From CBDCDJ01 sp965215355 (lineage in GTDB: Bacteria; Deinococcota; Deinococci; Deinococcales; Trueperaceae): a DNA stretch of 64,000 nt. The notes below the pieces were generated by a model. That model was not told the origin of the DNA, ran no database searches, and saw only the letters and a program-made list of their open reading frames with translations. The stretch lies in contig CBDCDJ010000007.1 of assembly GCA_965215355.1 (NCBI GenBank), positions 1,736,001 through 1,800,000 on the forward strand, read 5' to 3'. Made by a program: the position numbers and the translations under genes. Shown one piece after another: positions 9,021-16,453 of the stretch. Numbering within the stretch: the first letter of the stretch is position 1; every line of letters starts with the position of its first letter.

Positions 9021-10259
9021 TTGGGGTTTGGAACTTGGCAGTTTAGAACGTGGCGGCGCGCTCGAGCCGCCGGGGGCGGCGCCTTGCTAAGTACCCGTTT
9101 CTCAGAAACCGCCGCACTGCAGGACGCGCCCGAGACCGTCCACGTCCTGCTTGTCGACGACGACGAGGTCAACCGTGAAGAGGTCACGAGGCTGCTCGAG
9201 CCCCCCCACGAGGTCTCGGGGGCGGCGACGGGACGGGCGGCGCTGCAGCACCTCGCCGAAAACCCGCCCGACTGTGTGCTGCTCGACTACCTGCTGCCGG
9301 ACTTGGACGCGCTTCACCTACTGGCGAAGTGCGTCGAGGTTTACGTGCCGGTGGTCGTGCTGACCGGCGAGGACAGCCCCGAGGTCATTGTGAACACGCT
9401 GCAGCGGGGCGCGCAAGACTACCTCATCAAAGGCCAGCTGAGCAAACGAGCCCTCGAGGCCGCCATCTACAACGCCATCGAAAAGGTCACCTTACGCCGC
9501 GACCTAGACGCCAAACAGCGCCTGCTCACGCTGCAGGCGCAGGCGCTCGAGGCCAAAAATCGCCAGCTCCGCCAACTCGCCTCGGACCTGACCTTGGCCG
9601 AGCAGCGCGAGCGCCACCACATCGCCCACGTGCTGCACGACGACCTGCAGCAGCGGCTCTACGGGGTGAGGTTGCTGCTCCGCGCCGTGCAACGCGAACT
9701 GCTCGTTCCGAACGCGCAGGGGGGTCAAGAAGGTCAGGGGCAAGGGGCTCGAGACGCGGCGCTGCCTCACCTGCAGGAGGCTTACGACCAGCTGGGCGCG
9801 GTGCTGCAAGCCTCGCGGCAACTCACGGTCGACCTGAGCCCGCCAGTCTTGAAGGGCGAAGGCTTGTTGGAGGCGCTGGGCTGGCTGGCGTCACAGATGC
9901 GCGAACGTTTCGACCTGCAGGTCGAGTTAGAGAAAAAGAGCGACGTACCGCTGCCGAGCGAGGCCATGCGCATCCTTTTGTTCCAGGTCGTGCGCGAGCT
10001 GCTCGCCAACGTGGCGGCCCACGCGGCCGTCGACCGGGCCCGGGTCACCTTGCAGGTCCGCAACGACGCGGTGAACGTTTCCGTCGCGGACGAAGGGCGG
10101 GGGTTCGACCCCGCACTGCTGACGGCGACGCCCTCGGCTGGGTTCGGCCTTTACGCGGTGCGGGAAAAGCTCGCCCTGTTCGGCGGCGGCTTCGCGGTGG
10201 AGTCCAGTCCGGGCCACGGCACGCGCGCGACCCTCACCATCCCCGTCGCGAACCTGTGA
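9021..10259 (+). CDS. Hybrid protein: N-terminal receiver domain fused to a NarX/NreB-type histidine kinase
   Basis: 412 residues, no membrane segment, so a cytoplasmic sensor. The receiver domain (about 41-155) has acidic D46-D48, phospho-acceptor D89 in VLLDYLLPD and K137 in YLIKG. A coiled linker (about 155-195) leads to a HisKA_3 dimerisation domain, ERHHIAHVLHDDLQQ, with phospho-His H206. The ATPase domain follows with N-box RELLANVAAHA, DEGRGFDP and GFGLYAVREKL. The start is doubtful: TTG 9021 is the longest frame, but residues 1-30 are low-complexity and a TTG at 9084 is equally plausible. The gene 9 nt downstream encodes a lone receiver, likely its phosphotransfer partner. The input signal is unknown; it may arrive by phosphorylation of the N-terminal receiver. 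Confidence 0.88.
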   Translation: MGFGTWQFRTWRRARAAGGGALLSTRFSETAALQDAPETVHVLLVDDDEVNREEVTRLLEPPHEVSGAATGRAALQHLAENPPDCVLLDYLLPDLDALHLLAKCVEVYVPVVVLTGEDSPEVIVNTLQRGAQDYLIKGQLSKRALEAAIYNAIEKVTLRRDLDAKQRLLTLQAQALEAKNRQLRQLASDLTLAEQRERHHIAHVLHDDLQQRLYGVRLLLRAVQRELLVPNAQGGQEGQGQGARDAALPHLQEAYDQLGAVLQASRQLTVDLSPPVLKGEGLLEALGWLASQMRERFDLQVELEKKSDVPLPSEAMRILLFQVVRELLANVAAHAAVDRARVTLQVRNDAVNVSVADEGRGFDPALLTATPSAGFGLYAVREKLALFGGGFAVESSPGHGTRATLTIPVANL

Positions 10260-10268
10260 AGGTGTGAC

Positions 10269-10664
10269 GTGACCTACCAGCTGTTCGTCATCGACGACCA
10301 CGACGCCATGCGGCGCGCGTTGGTCCGCTTTCTGAATGGCGAGCCCGACCTGAACGTCTGCGGCGAGGCGGCTTCCGCCAAAGCCGCCCTGAAAAGCCTC
10401 GAGACCTTGACCCCCGACCTCGTGTTGGTCGACATGTCGATGCCGGAGATGAACGGGGTTGAGTTCGTCACGGCGCTGCAGGCGTTCAAGCCCGGGCTGC
10501 CCTGCCTCATGGTCTCGGCCCACGCCCAACGCGACTACGTCCGCGCCGCGCTGCAAGCGGGCGCGCGCGGCTACGTCATGAAAGAAGACCCGCTGGACGT
10601 CCTCACGGCCATTTTCCAGGTCGTCGAGGGCGAGCTGTACGTGGGCTCGAGTCCCGAAGGGTGA
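10269..10664 (+). CDS. Receiver-only response regulator
   Basis: 131 residues forming just one NarL-type receiver domain: acidic D10/D11, phospho-acceptor D55 in LVLVDMSMPEMNGVEF, the conserved SAHAQ switch residue and K105 in YVMKED. NarL/LuxR regulators normally continue for about 80 residues into a helix-turn-helix. Here translation stops after GSSPEG, and I find no helix-turn-helix in any frame of the next 150 bp. It is therefore either a true single-domain regulator or an old truncation. GTG start, 9 nt after the kinase stop codon, so co-translated with it. Confidence 0.88.
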   Translation: MTYQLFVIDDHDAMRRALVRFLNGEPDLNVCGEAASAKAALKSLETLTPDLVLVDMSMPEMNGVEFVTALQAFKPGLPCLMVSAHAQRDYVRAALQAGARGYVMKEDPLDVLTAIFQVVEGELYVGSSPEG

Positions 10665-10820
10665 GCACCGTCCGGGTTTACCACCGGCAAGCACCGCTGA
10701 CGCCCGCCAACGTGCCCGTCTTCGAAGCGTTCGGGTGTGCAGTTTTTCTTACGCCGACTCTCTCACGCCGAAGCTACGCCGGGCAGCGCGGAGCGAGAAA
10801 ACGCAAGCGGGCTCGGCAAC

Positions 10821-11921
10821 TCATCTCTGCACGACTCTGCGCGACCTGACTCCGGCCAGGGCGGCCACAGCCAGCGCCGCCGACAACAGGGCTGTCGACA
10901 AACCCAACGCCCCGACCGCCCCGCCCAGCAGGTCGCCCGCCAAGCCGCTCAAGCTCGGCCCCGCGGCTTGGCCCGCCGCGAAGCAGGCCGTGGACAAGCC
11001 CATCGCTCGAGCCCAGCCGCTCGGCGGCAAGAGCTTGCGGAACACGTCGGTCAGCGCCGTAATCACGCCCAAAAAGCTGACGCCGAAAACGAACGCCGAC
11101 AGCCACGGCGCGCTCACGACGAGCGGGTAAACGCTCGCCCCGGCCAAGCAAGCCAACACGAGTTCCAAACTCCGCGCCCCGCCGAACCGCTCGACCAGCG
11201 GCCCCCAGGCGAGCCCGGTCAGCGCCGCGCCCAAGCCGAGCACCGCCCAGAACGGGACGATGGGCACCCTCAAACCGGTCGTCACAAAGGTCATGTAGCC
11301 GATGTAACCCGCCCCGTACAGGCCGTAAGCCACCAGCAGCGGCACGATCGGCTTTAAGCTGCCGTCCCCGCCGACCACGCGGGCCGCGGGCTCACGCAGA
11401 CCGCCGTGGGCGAGGTGAGCGACCAGGGTCAAGAGGACAGCGAGCGCCGCCAGCAGCAACCAAGCCGTTTGCCACGCCGTTACGAAGGGCAACACGGCGG
11501 GCGACAGCAAAATGCCGATGCCCACGCCGCCGAAGTACATCCCCGTCGCCAGACCCCGCCCGCCGCTCGCCAAGAGCAGCGCCGCGCCGCCGACGAACAC
11601 GAACGCCCCCAACACGCCCTGGACGAAGCGCAAAAGGAGGAGCGCAAGGAAACTGCCGCCGCAGGCCAGCAGCGCCAAGCTCAGCGCTTGCAGCCACAGC
11701 GAGGCGTAGAGCCCGCGCCGGTAGCCGGTCGCGTAGAGCACCCGGTGGCTGACCAGCGCGCCCACCAAGTAGCCCGCCGTGTTCGCGCTGCCCAACACCC
11801 CCGCCTGCACGTAGCTGAGGCCGAGGTCGAACTGCATCGCGGGCAACACCAGCGCGTAGGCGAACCGCCCGACGCCGAGGGCGGCCCCGGGCGCGAAGCC
11901 GAGCAGGAAACCGAGGCGCAT
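10821..11921 (-). CDS. MFS transporter of the YbfB/YjiJ type
   Basis: 366 residues with about 12 membrane helices. The N-terminus GFAPGAALGVGRFAYALVLP is the signature of the YbfB/YjiJ subfamily of major facilitators. A short basic loop, VLYATGYRRGLY, corresponds to the helix 2-3 loop. The protein is strongly Ala/Leu/Gly rich, as usual for this fold at high GC. The substrate is unknown for most of the family. Monocistronic: the neighbour downstream (10269-10664) is convergent and trmFO upstream is divergent. Confidence 0.85.
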   Translation of the reverse strand: MRLGFLLGFAPGAALGVGRFAYALVLPAMQFDLGLSYVQAGVLGSANTAGYLVGALVSHRVLYATGYRRGLYASLWLQALSLALLACGGSFLALLLLRFVQGVLGAFVFVGGAALLLASGGRGLATGMYFGGVGIGILLSPAVLPFVTAWQTAWLLLAALAVLLTLVAHLAHGGLREPAARVVGGDGSLKPIVPLLVAYGLYGAGYIGYMTFVTTGLRVPIVPFWAVLGLGAALTGLAWGPLVERFGGARSLELVLACLAGASVYPLVVSAPWLSAFVFGVSFLGVITALTDVFRKLLPPSGWARAMGLSTACFAAGQAAGPSLSGLAGDLLGGAVGALGLSTALLSAALAVAALAGVRSRRVVQR

Positions 11922-11929
11922 CTAAGTTG

Positions 11930-11975
11930 AGAGTACCGCGTACCGAGTTGAAAGTTGAAAGTAAAAAGCGAAAAA
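11930..11975. repeat. Intergenic repeat of the CGGTACT family, copy 1
   Basis: Contains GTACCGCGTACCGAGTTGAAAG and an A-rich tail. Its reverse complement matches copies at 16396-16453 and 27681-27714 (core CTTTCAACTCGGTACTCGG). It lies in the divergent gap between the MFS gene and trmFO. Confidence 0.75.
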
Positions 11976-12077
11976 CAAAGTCGGGGGCTTTTTGCCTCTC
12001 TCCTTCTTACGGTTTTGAAACCACAGCCTCGAGCGCACGCGGCATCATACCGCTCCTCGAGCAGGCCCCATACCTGC

Positions 12078-12083
12078 TAGACT
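12078..12083 (+). promoter_or_regulatory. Leaderless -10 box of trmFO
   Basis: TAGACT followed by 7 nt and then the ATG at 12091, with no ribosome-binding site. This matches the TANNNT leaderless arrangement of Deinococcus. Confidence 0.7.
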
Positions 12084-12090
12084 CAACGCC

Positions 12091-13434
12091 ATGAAACTTC
12101 CACGAACGACCCCGCGCCTCACCGTCGTCGGTGCGGGCCTGTCCGGGAGCGAGGCGGCGCTGGCAGCGGCGCGCGCAGGCGTCCACGTCGACCTGTTCGA
12201 GATGCGCCCCGGCAAGACCACGCCCGCCCACCACACCGACAAGTTCGCCGAACTGGTCTGCTCGAACAGCTTCGGCGGCGAGGGCGAGACGAACGCCAAA
12301 GGATTGCTGCAAGCGGAAATGCTCGCCTCAAACGGCCTCGTCATGAGCACGGCGCAGCGGAGCCGGGTGCCCGCCGGGGGCGCGCTGGCGGTCGACCGCG
12401 AGGCGTTCGGCGCGCTCGTGACCGGCACGGTGCGCAACCATCCAAACATCACCGTTCACCCGGAAGAACTAACCCACATTCCCGAGGGCGTCACGGTCAT
12501 CGCCTCGGGACCGCTCACCTCGGACGCGCTGGCCGCGAGTTTGCGCGAACTCGTCGGGATGGACTTTTTGGGCTTTTACGACGCGGCGGCTCCAGTTATC
12601 GAGGCCGACAGCGTCGACATGAGCATCGCCTACCGCAAGGGCCGCTACGACCAGAGCGCGGACTACCTCAACCTGCCGTTCGATAAAGAGCAGTACGACG
12701 CCTGGTTCGAGGCGCTCTCCCAGGCGCGCCGGCACACGCCGCACGAGTGGGAAAAGCTAGAGTTTTTCGAGGGCTGTATGCCCATCGAAGAACTCGCCCG
12801 GCGCGGCTACGACACACCGCGCTTCGGGCCGCTGAAGCCGGTCGGTTTGGAGCACCCCGACACGGGAAAGCGCTTTTTCGCCGTGGCGCAACTGCGTCAG
12901 GAAGACGTGCGCGGCCAGATGGTCTCGCTCGTCGGCTTTCAGACCGGCTTGAAGTGGGGCGACCAAAAAGAGGTGCTGCGGCTCGTGCCGGGCCTGGCAA
13001 ACGCCGAGGTCGTCCGCTACGGCGTGATGCACCGCAACACCTACCTCAACGCGCCTAAACTTTTGGCGCCCGAACTGTATTTGCGCAAAGAGCCGAGGGT
13101 CTTCGTCGCGGGCGTGCTGGCCGGGACCGAAGGGTACCTGGAATCCTCGGCGACCGGCTGGCTGGCGGGCACGAACGCAGCACGGTACGCGCTCGAGCAA
13201 CCCCTCATTCTCCCGCCCGAAGAGAGCATGTTGGGCGGCCTGACGCGCTTTTTGGCGACCGCTAAGACCGACAACTTTCAGCCGATGAACGCCAACTGGG
13301 GACTCGTGCCCGCGCTCGAGAAGCGCAAGGGCGAGGGCAAACGCGAGCGGCGCACGCGCAGCTACCGGCGGGGCCTGGCGGCCTTCGAGGGGTGGCTAGA
13401 GACGCTGAAAGCCAAGGAAAAGGTGTCGCTGTGA
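12091..13434 (+). CDS. trmFO: Methylenetetrahydrofolate-tRNA-(uracil-5-)-methyltransferase TrmFO
   Basis: 447 residues. Makes 5-methyluridine at position 54 of the tRNA T-loop, using methylenetetrahydrofolate as carbon donor and FAD as reductant, unlike the SAM-dependent TrmA. Seen: N-terminal FAD motif VVGAGLSGSEAA, LFEMRP, the first conserved cysteine C57 in ELVCSNSF, the second, C229, in EGCMPIEELA, RPGKTTPAHHTD-type binding residues, and the C-terminal NANWGLVPAL. Length and domain order are standard. ATG at 12091 follows a TAGACT box by 7 nt, so it is probably leaderless. TrmFO is common in Deinococcota and Firmicutes, which fits the organism guess. Confidence 0.97.
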   Translation: MKLPRTTPRLTVVGAGLSGSEAALAAARAGVHVDLFEMRPGKTTPAHHTDKFAELVCSNSFGGEGETNAKGLLQAEMLASNGLVMSTAQRSRVPAGGALAVDREAFGALVTGTVRNHPNITVHPEELTHIPEGVTVIASGPLTSDALAASLRELVGMDFLGFYDAAAPVIEADSVDMSIAYRKGRYDQSADYLNLPFDKEQYDAWFEALSQARRHTPHEWEKLEFFEGCMPIEELARRGYDTPRFGPLKPVGLEHPDTGKRFFAVAQLRQEDVRGQMVSLVGFQTGLKWGDQKEVLRLVPGLANAEVVRYGVMHRNTYLNAPKLLAPELYLRKEPRVFVAGVLAGTEGYLESSATGWLAGTNAARYALEQPLILPPEESMLGGLTRFLATAKTDNFQPMNANWGLVPALEKRKGEGKRERRTRSYRRGLAAFEGWLETLKAKEKVSL

Positions 13435-13514
13435 CGTCGCGTCACGGCTCAAGCTTTACTTTCTTGAGGTACACTGAGCGAAATGCGAACTCCAGCCAAC
13501 TATAGGAGACCCTA

Positions 13515-13745
13515 ATGCCCGAAATCTTTACCGGTGAACATTCCCTGATAACGGCCATCATGGTGGTGCTCATCCTGGGCGCGTTTTTGACCATTTCCCT
13601 GGTGATGCTGTGGGCACCGTCGCGGCCTTTTCCCGGTTACAACGAAGACGCTAAGCCCCGCCCCAAGCAGAGCCCCGAGCGCAAGACCCAGGTGCAACAA
13701 GGCCAAAAGCTACAGAAAAAACCCAAGTCGCCGCGAAAACGCTAG
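13515..13745 (+). CDS. Small single-pass membrane protein with basic tail
   Basis: 76 residues. One membrane helix (about 11-34, ITAIMVVLILGAFLTISLVM) is followed by APSRPFPGY and a strongly basic, Lys/Gln/Pro-rich cytoplasmic tail ending KSPRKR. The ATG is preceded by AGGAGA at a good distance. No family recognised. It sits 80 bp after trmFO on the same strand and could be co-transcribed. The positive tail suggests contact with nucleic acid or lipid, but that is a guess. Convergent with the TPR gene. Confidence 0.7.
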   Translation: MPEIFTGEHSLITAIMVVLILGAFLTISLVMLWAPSRPFPGYNEDAKPRPKQSPERKTQVQQGQKLQKKPKSPRKR

Positions 13746-13922
13746 GGCGCGGACTTTGAGCTTCTCGCCCGTCTGCGGAATGACAAACGAGGTTTCTTCA
13801 CCGACCGCGCGGCGGGTCCAAGGCTGGGTCGAAAGGTAGTCGACGGTTCTACGGGCTAGCCAGCTTTGGTGAATGCCAAACGCAAACGTTTCGTGATGAA
13901 ATCCGGGGCTCGAGCCCGGTGC

Positions 13923-14729
13923 CTAAACGATGCCCCTCGAGCGCAGCAGCAAGAACACGGCCACTGCGATGACGAGGTAGACGAGCCAGCGGCCGTACTT
14001 GGCGATGCCCCCACCGACGCCGCTCCGCAGGGTTTCGCGCGCTTCTTCGCGAAGTTGTTTTTGCGAAGCGCCTTGGGCTTTACGCAGCGCGCGCACGCTC
14101 TTGCCGACTTGGCCCTTGCGCCGGTAGGCCACGCCCAGGTTGTGGTGAGCGTTGCCGAAAGTATCGTTCAAGCCGAGCGCCCGCTCGTAAGCGGCAATCG
14201 CCGCGTCGACGTCGCCGGCTTCCAGGGCCAGGTTGCCCAGGTTGGTCATCGCCCGGTAGTTTTTGGGGTCGGCGGCCAGGGCGCGCTCGAAACTCGCCCT
14301 CGCCCGTTCGACTTGGTTGTCGATGACCAGCGCGGTGCCGCGCAGCGTTTCGACCTCAGCGCGGAGCAGGGGCGTGTCGATGGGGGCCAGGACGGCGAGT
14401 GCTTCGTCGACACGGTTTTTGCCGACTTCTTCGGCTCCTTTTTGCACGCGCAACAGGTCGGCCTCGAGCCCGGCCCAATCCAGAAAGTCGGGGCGGCGCT
14501 CTACCCTCAGGGCGCGCAACGCCCGCGTGTAGCCCTTTTCACGCAACGCGGCCTGCATCGCCGCGAGCGCGTCCAGGGTCTCGTAGACCGCCTCGTCCAA
14601 GTTTTCCGAGCGCCGGTACTGCGCCAGCGCTTCGCCCGCGCGGCCCTCGTTCAGCGCGTCCTGCCAGGTAAAGGGGTCAGTCATGTCAGGGTCGTTCACG
14701 TCAGGGTCAGCCTTATCGGGGTCGGTCAT
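13923..14729 (-). CDS. TPR-repeat protein with C-terminal membrane anchor
   Basis: 268 residues. Tetratricopeptide repeats are clear in the middle (ASFERALAADPKNYRAMTNL, AIAAYERALGLNDTFGNAHH). A basic linker (SQKQLREEARETLR) leads to one C-terminal membrane helix (WLVYLVIAVAVFLLLRS), so the repeats face the cytoplasm and probably hold a partner protein at the membrane. The first 15 residues are DPD repeats made by 15-bp tandem copies. An internal ATG at 14684 (MTDPFTWQDAL) would skip them and may be the original start. Function unknown. Confidence 0.8.
   Translation of the reverse strand: MTDPDKADPDVNDPDMTDPFTWQDALNEGRAGEALAQYRRSENLDEAVYETLDALAAMQAALREKGYTRALRALRVERRPDFLDWAGLEADLLRVQKGAEEVGKNRVDEALAVLAPIDTPLLRAEVETLRGTALVIDNQVERARASFERALAADPKNYRAMTNLGNLALEAGDVDAAIAAYERALGLNDTFGNAHHNLGVAYRRKGQVGKSVRALRKAQGASQKQLREEARETLRSGVGGGIAKYGRWLVYLVIAVAVFLLLRSRGIV
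14685..14729 (-). repeat. Three 15-bp tandem units at the start of the TPR gene
   Basis: Imperfect units at 14685-14699, 14700-14714 and 14715-14729, with a fourth partial unit at 14673-14684. They encode the repeated peptide DPDxxDPD and include the start codon itself, so copy number changes where translation begins. Confidence 0.85.
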
Positions 14730-14838
14730 GACGGGCTCGAGCCGACGGCTTGAGGTGGGTTGCCCGCCGCAACTCCGTCACGCTTTGTTGTAGCAGCCGT
14801 CTTACCAACACGCATCGGCACCATTCTACCGGGTGCGC

Positions 14839-16227
14839 TCACCGCTGGACGTCGGCGTACAGGTGCAGGTACTGCTGCGCCGAAGCCGTCCAGCTGAAGT
14901 CCTCGTTCATCGCCTCGCGCATCATGTAGCGCCAGTGGTCGGTGGCTTGGTAAGCGCCCCGCGCCACGCCGGTCGCCCACAGCAAGCCGTCGGACGTGGC
15001 GTGCTCGAACAAAAAGCCGCTGCGGTCGTGCTCAACCGTGTCGACGAGCCCGCCGGTCGCCCTCACCACAGGCGGCGAGCCGTAGCGCATCGCAATCATT
15101 TGGGTCAGCCCGCAGGGCTCGAACCGGCTCGGCACCGCCAGGCTGTCCGAAGCCGCGTAAATGTGGTGCGCTAGGCCTTCGTCGTAACCGATGTAGCTCG
15201 CCACCCGGCCGGGATGGGCGGCGGTGTGGTGGTGCAGTGCGGCCTCCAGAGCAGGCTCTCCCGAGCCCAGCACAATCAAGTTCCAGTCCTGCCACAGCAG
15301 TCCGGGAATAGCGGTGACGAGAAGGTCGAGACCTTTTTGGTCGACCAGCCTCGAGACCACGCCGAGCAGGGGTTTGCCCGGGTCCAAGTTAAAGCGTTCG
15401 CAGAGGGCGCGCTTGTTGACCGCTTTGTCGTCCAGGGTTTCAAGCGAATACTTCTGCGGCAGCGCCTCATCCGTCGCCGGGTTCCAGGTGTCGGTGTCGA
15501 TGCCGTTCAAAATGCCCAAAAACTTGTGCGACACGTGCCGCAGGGTGCCGTCCAGGCCGTAGCCGTACCGGGGCGTTTTGACCTCTTCGGCGTAGGTGGG
15601 ACTGACCGTGGTCACCGCGTCGGCAAAACCGAGCGCCGCCTGCAACGCGTTCGCCACCCCGAAGCGGTTCATGTAGCTGTCTTTAAGTGAGGCCGGCAGG
15701 CGCAGCCAGTAAAGCGTTTCTTCCAGGCCGGACGCCCCCTGGTACTGCACGTTGTGGATGGTGAACACGCTTGATGTGTGGGGAAACCCTTCGGGCAGGT
15801 GCCAGCCGTGTGTGAGCACCATCGGCAAGTACCCGGTGTGCCAGTCGTTGGCGTGAACCACGTCGGGCACGAAGCCCAGGTGCGCCGCGGTTTGAGGTAC
15901 AGCTCGCGTGAACAAGCAAAAACGCCAGGCGTCGTCGGGGTAACCGTACAGACTGTCCCGCTGAAACGCCTCGTGGCCGACAAAGGCGTAGCGCACGCCG
16001 CCACGCTCCACCACGCCGACCCCGCAAACGGCGATGCCGCCGCCGAAAGGCACCCACTCGTCCCCGACCCAGAGCGGCGTACCCTTGAGGGTTTTGTACC
16101 AGGGACTGACCACCACGACCTCGTGGCCCAACTCCGCCAGGGCCTCGGGCAAGCCCCCGGCCACGTCGGCCAAGCCGCCCGTCTTGCTGAACGGGTAAAC
16201 CTCACTGCTGGCGAGCAAAATGCGCAT
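14839..16227 (-). CDS. glgA: Glycogen synthase (ADP-glucose type, GT5)
   Basis: 462 residues, cytoplasmic. Transfers glucose from ADP-glucose to the non-reducing end of alpha-1,4-glucan. The N-terminal Rossmann domain has the ADP-glucose lysine K15 in FSKTGGLADV, then HANDWHTG and TIHNVQYQG. The C-terminal domain has GVVSRLVDQKG and the donor-site stretch SRFEPCGLTQMIAMRYG, followed by VRATGGLVDTV. The start at 16227 follows TATACT by 5 nt, so it is probably leaderless. No other glycogen gene adjoins it. Confidence 0.96.
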   Translation of the reverse strand: MRILLASSEVYPFSKTGGLADVAGGLPEALAELGHEVVVVSPWYKTLKGTPLWVGDEWVPFGGGIAVCGVGVVERGGVRYAFVGHEAFQRDSLYGYPDDAWRFCLFTRAVPQTAAHLGFVPDVVHANDWHTGYLPMVLTHGWHLPEGFPHTSSVFTIHNVQYQGASGLEETLYWLRLPASLKDSYMNRFGVANALQAALGFADAVTTVSPTYAEEVKTPRYGYGLDGTLRHVSHKFLGILNGIDTDTWNPATDEALPQKYSLETLDDKAVNKRALCERFNLDPGKPLLGVVSRLVDQKGLDLLVTAIPGLLWQDWNLIVLGSGEPALEAALHHHTAAHPGRVASYIGYDEGLAHHIYAASDSLAVPSRFEPCGLTQMIAMRYGSPPVVRATGGLVDTVEHDRSGFLFEHATSDGLLWATGVARGAYQATDHWRYMMREAMNEDFSWTASAQQYLHLYADVQR

Positions 16228-16232
16228 GGGCG

Positions 16233-16238
16233 AGTATA
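16233..16238 (-). promoter_or_regulatory. Leaderless -10 box of glgA
   Basis: TATACT on the minus strand, 5 nt before the glgA ATG, with no ribosome-binding site between. Confidence 0.72.
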
Positions 16239-16257
16239 CCCTGCAGTTCTAGGGGGC

Positions 16258-16285
16258 GCGGCTCGAGCCACCCAGCTCGAGCCGC
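16258..16285. repeat. 11-bp inverted repeat containing two CTCGAG sites upstream of glgA
   Basis: GCGGCTCGAGC (16258-16268) and its complement (16275-16285) with a 6-nt loop. It is about 20 bp upstream of the glgA -10 box; role unknown. Confidence 0.7.
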
Positions 16286-16395
16286 CTCGGTCCTGCCCAC
16301 CGGAGAAGTAAAATCAAGAAGGACGCGAACCGTCGGCAGTTGCAACGTCTCTCGAGACGAGCGTCAAGTAGCCGCCGAATTCAAAAAGGTAATAG

Positions 16396-16453
16396 AAAGT
16401 ACCGAGTCGAAAGTGTTTTCACTCGGTACTTTTCACTCGGTACTCGGTACTTT
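16396..16453 (-). terminator. Hairpin after the sugar-permease operon, made of CGGTACT-family repeats
   Basis: AAAGTACCGAGT (16396-16407) pairs perfectly with 16421-16432 over a 13-nt loop; two further CTCGGTAC copies run to 16450. It lies directly after the stop codon at 16454. It is copy 2 of the repeat family and probably ends the transporter transcript. Confidence 0.65.

Noticed and set aside
8866..9090. 74-residue plus-strand frame before the kinase gene
   Set aside because: Composition driven by a 15-bp duplication, no ribosome-binding site, no motif, and it overlaps the kinase frame.
9329..10267. 312-residue alternative plus frame inside the kinase gene
   Set aside because: Arg/Ala/Pro-rich frame shift; the kinase motifs are in the other frame.
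10661..10849. A lost helix-turn-helix of the response regulator in another frame
   Set aside because: The downstream frames show no LuxR-type recognition helix, so a simple recent frameshift is not supported.
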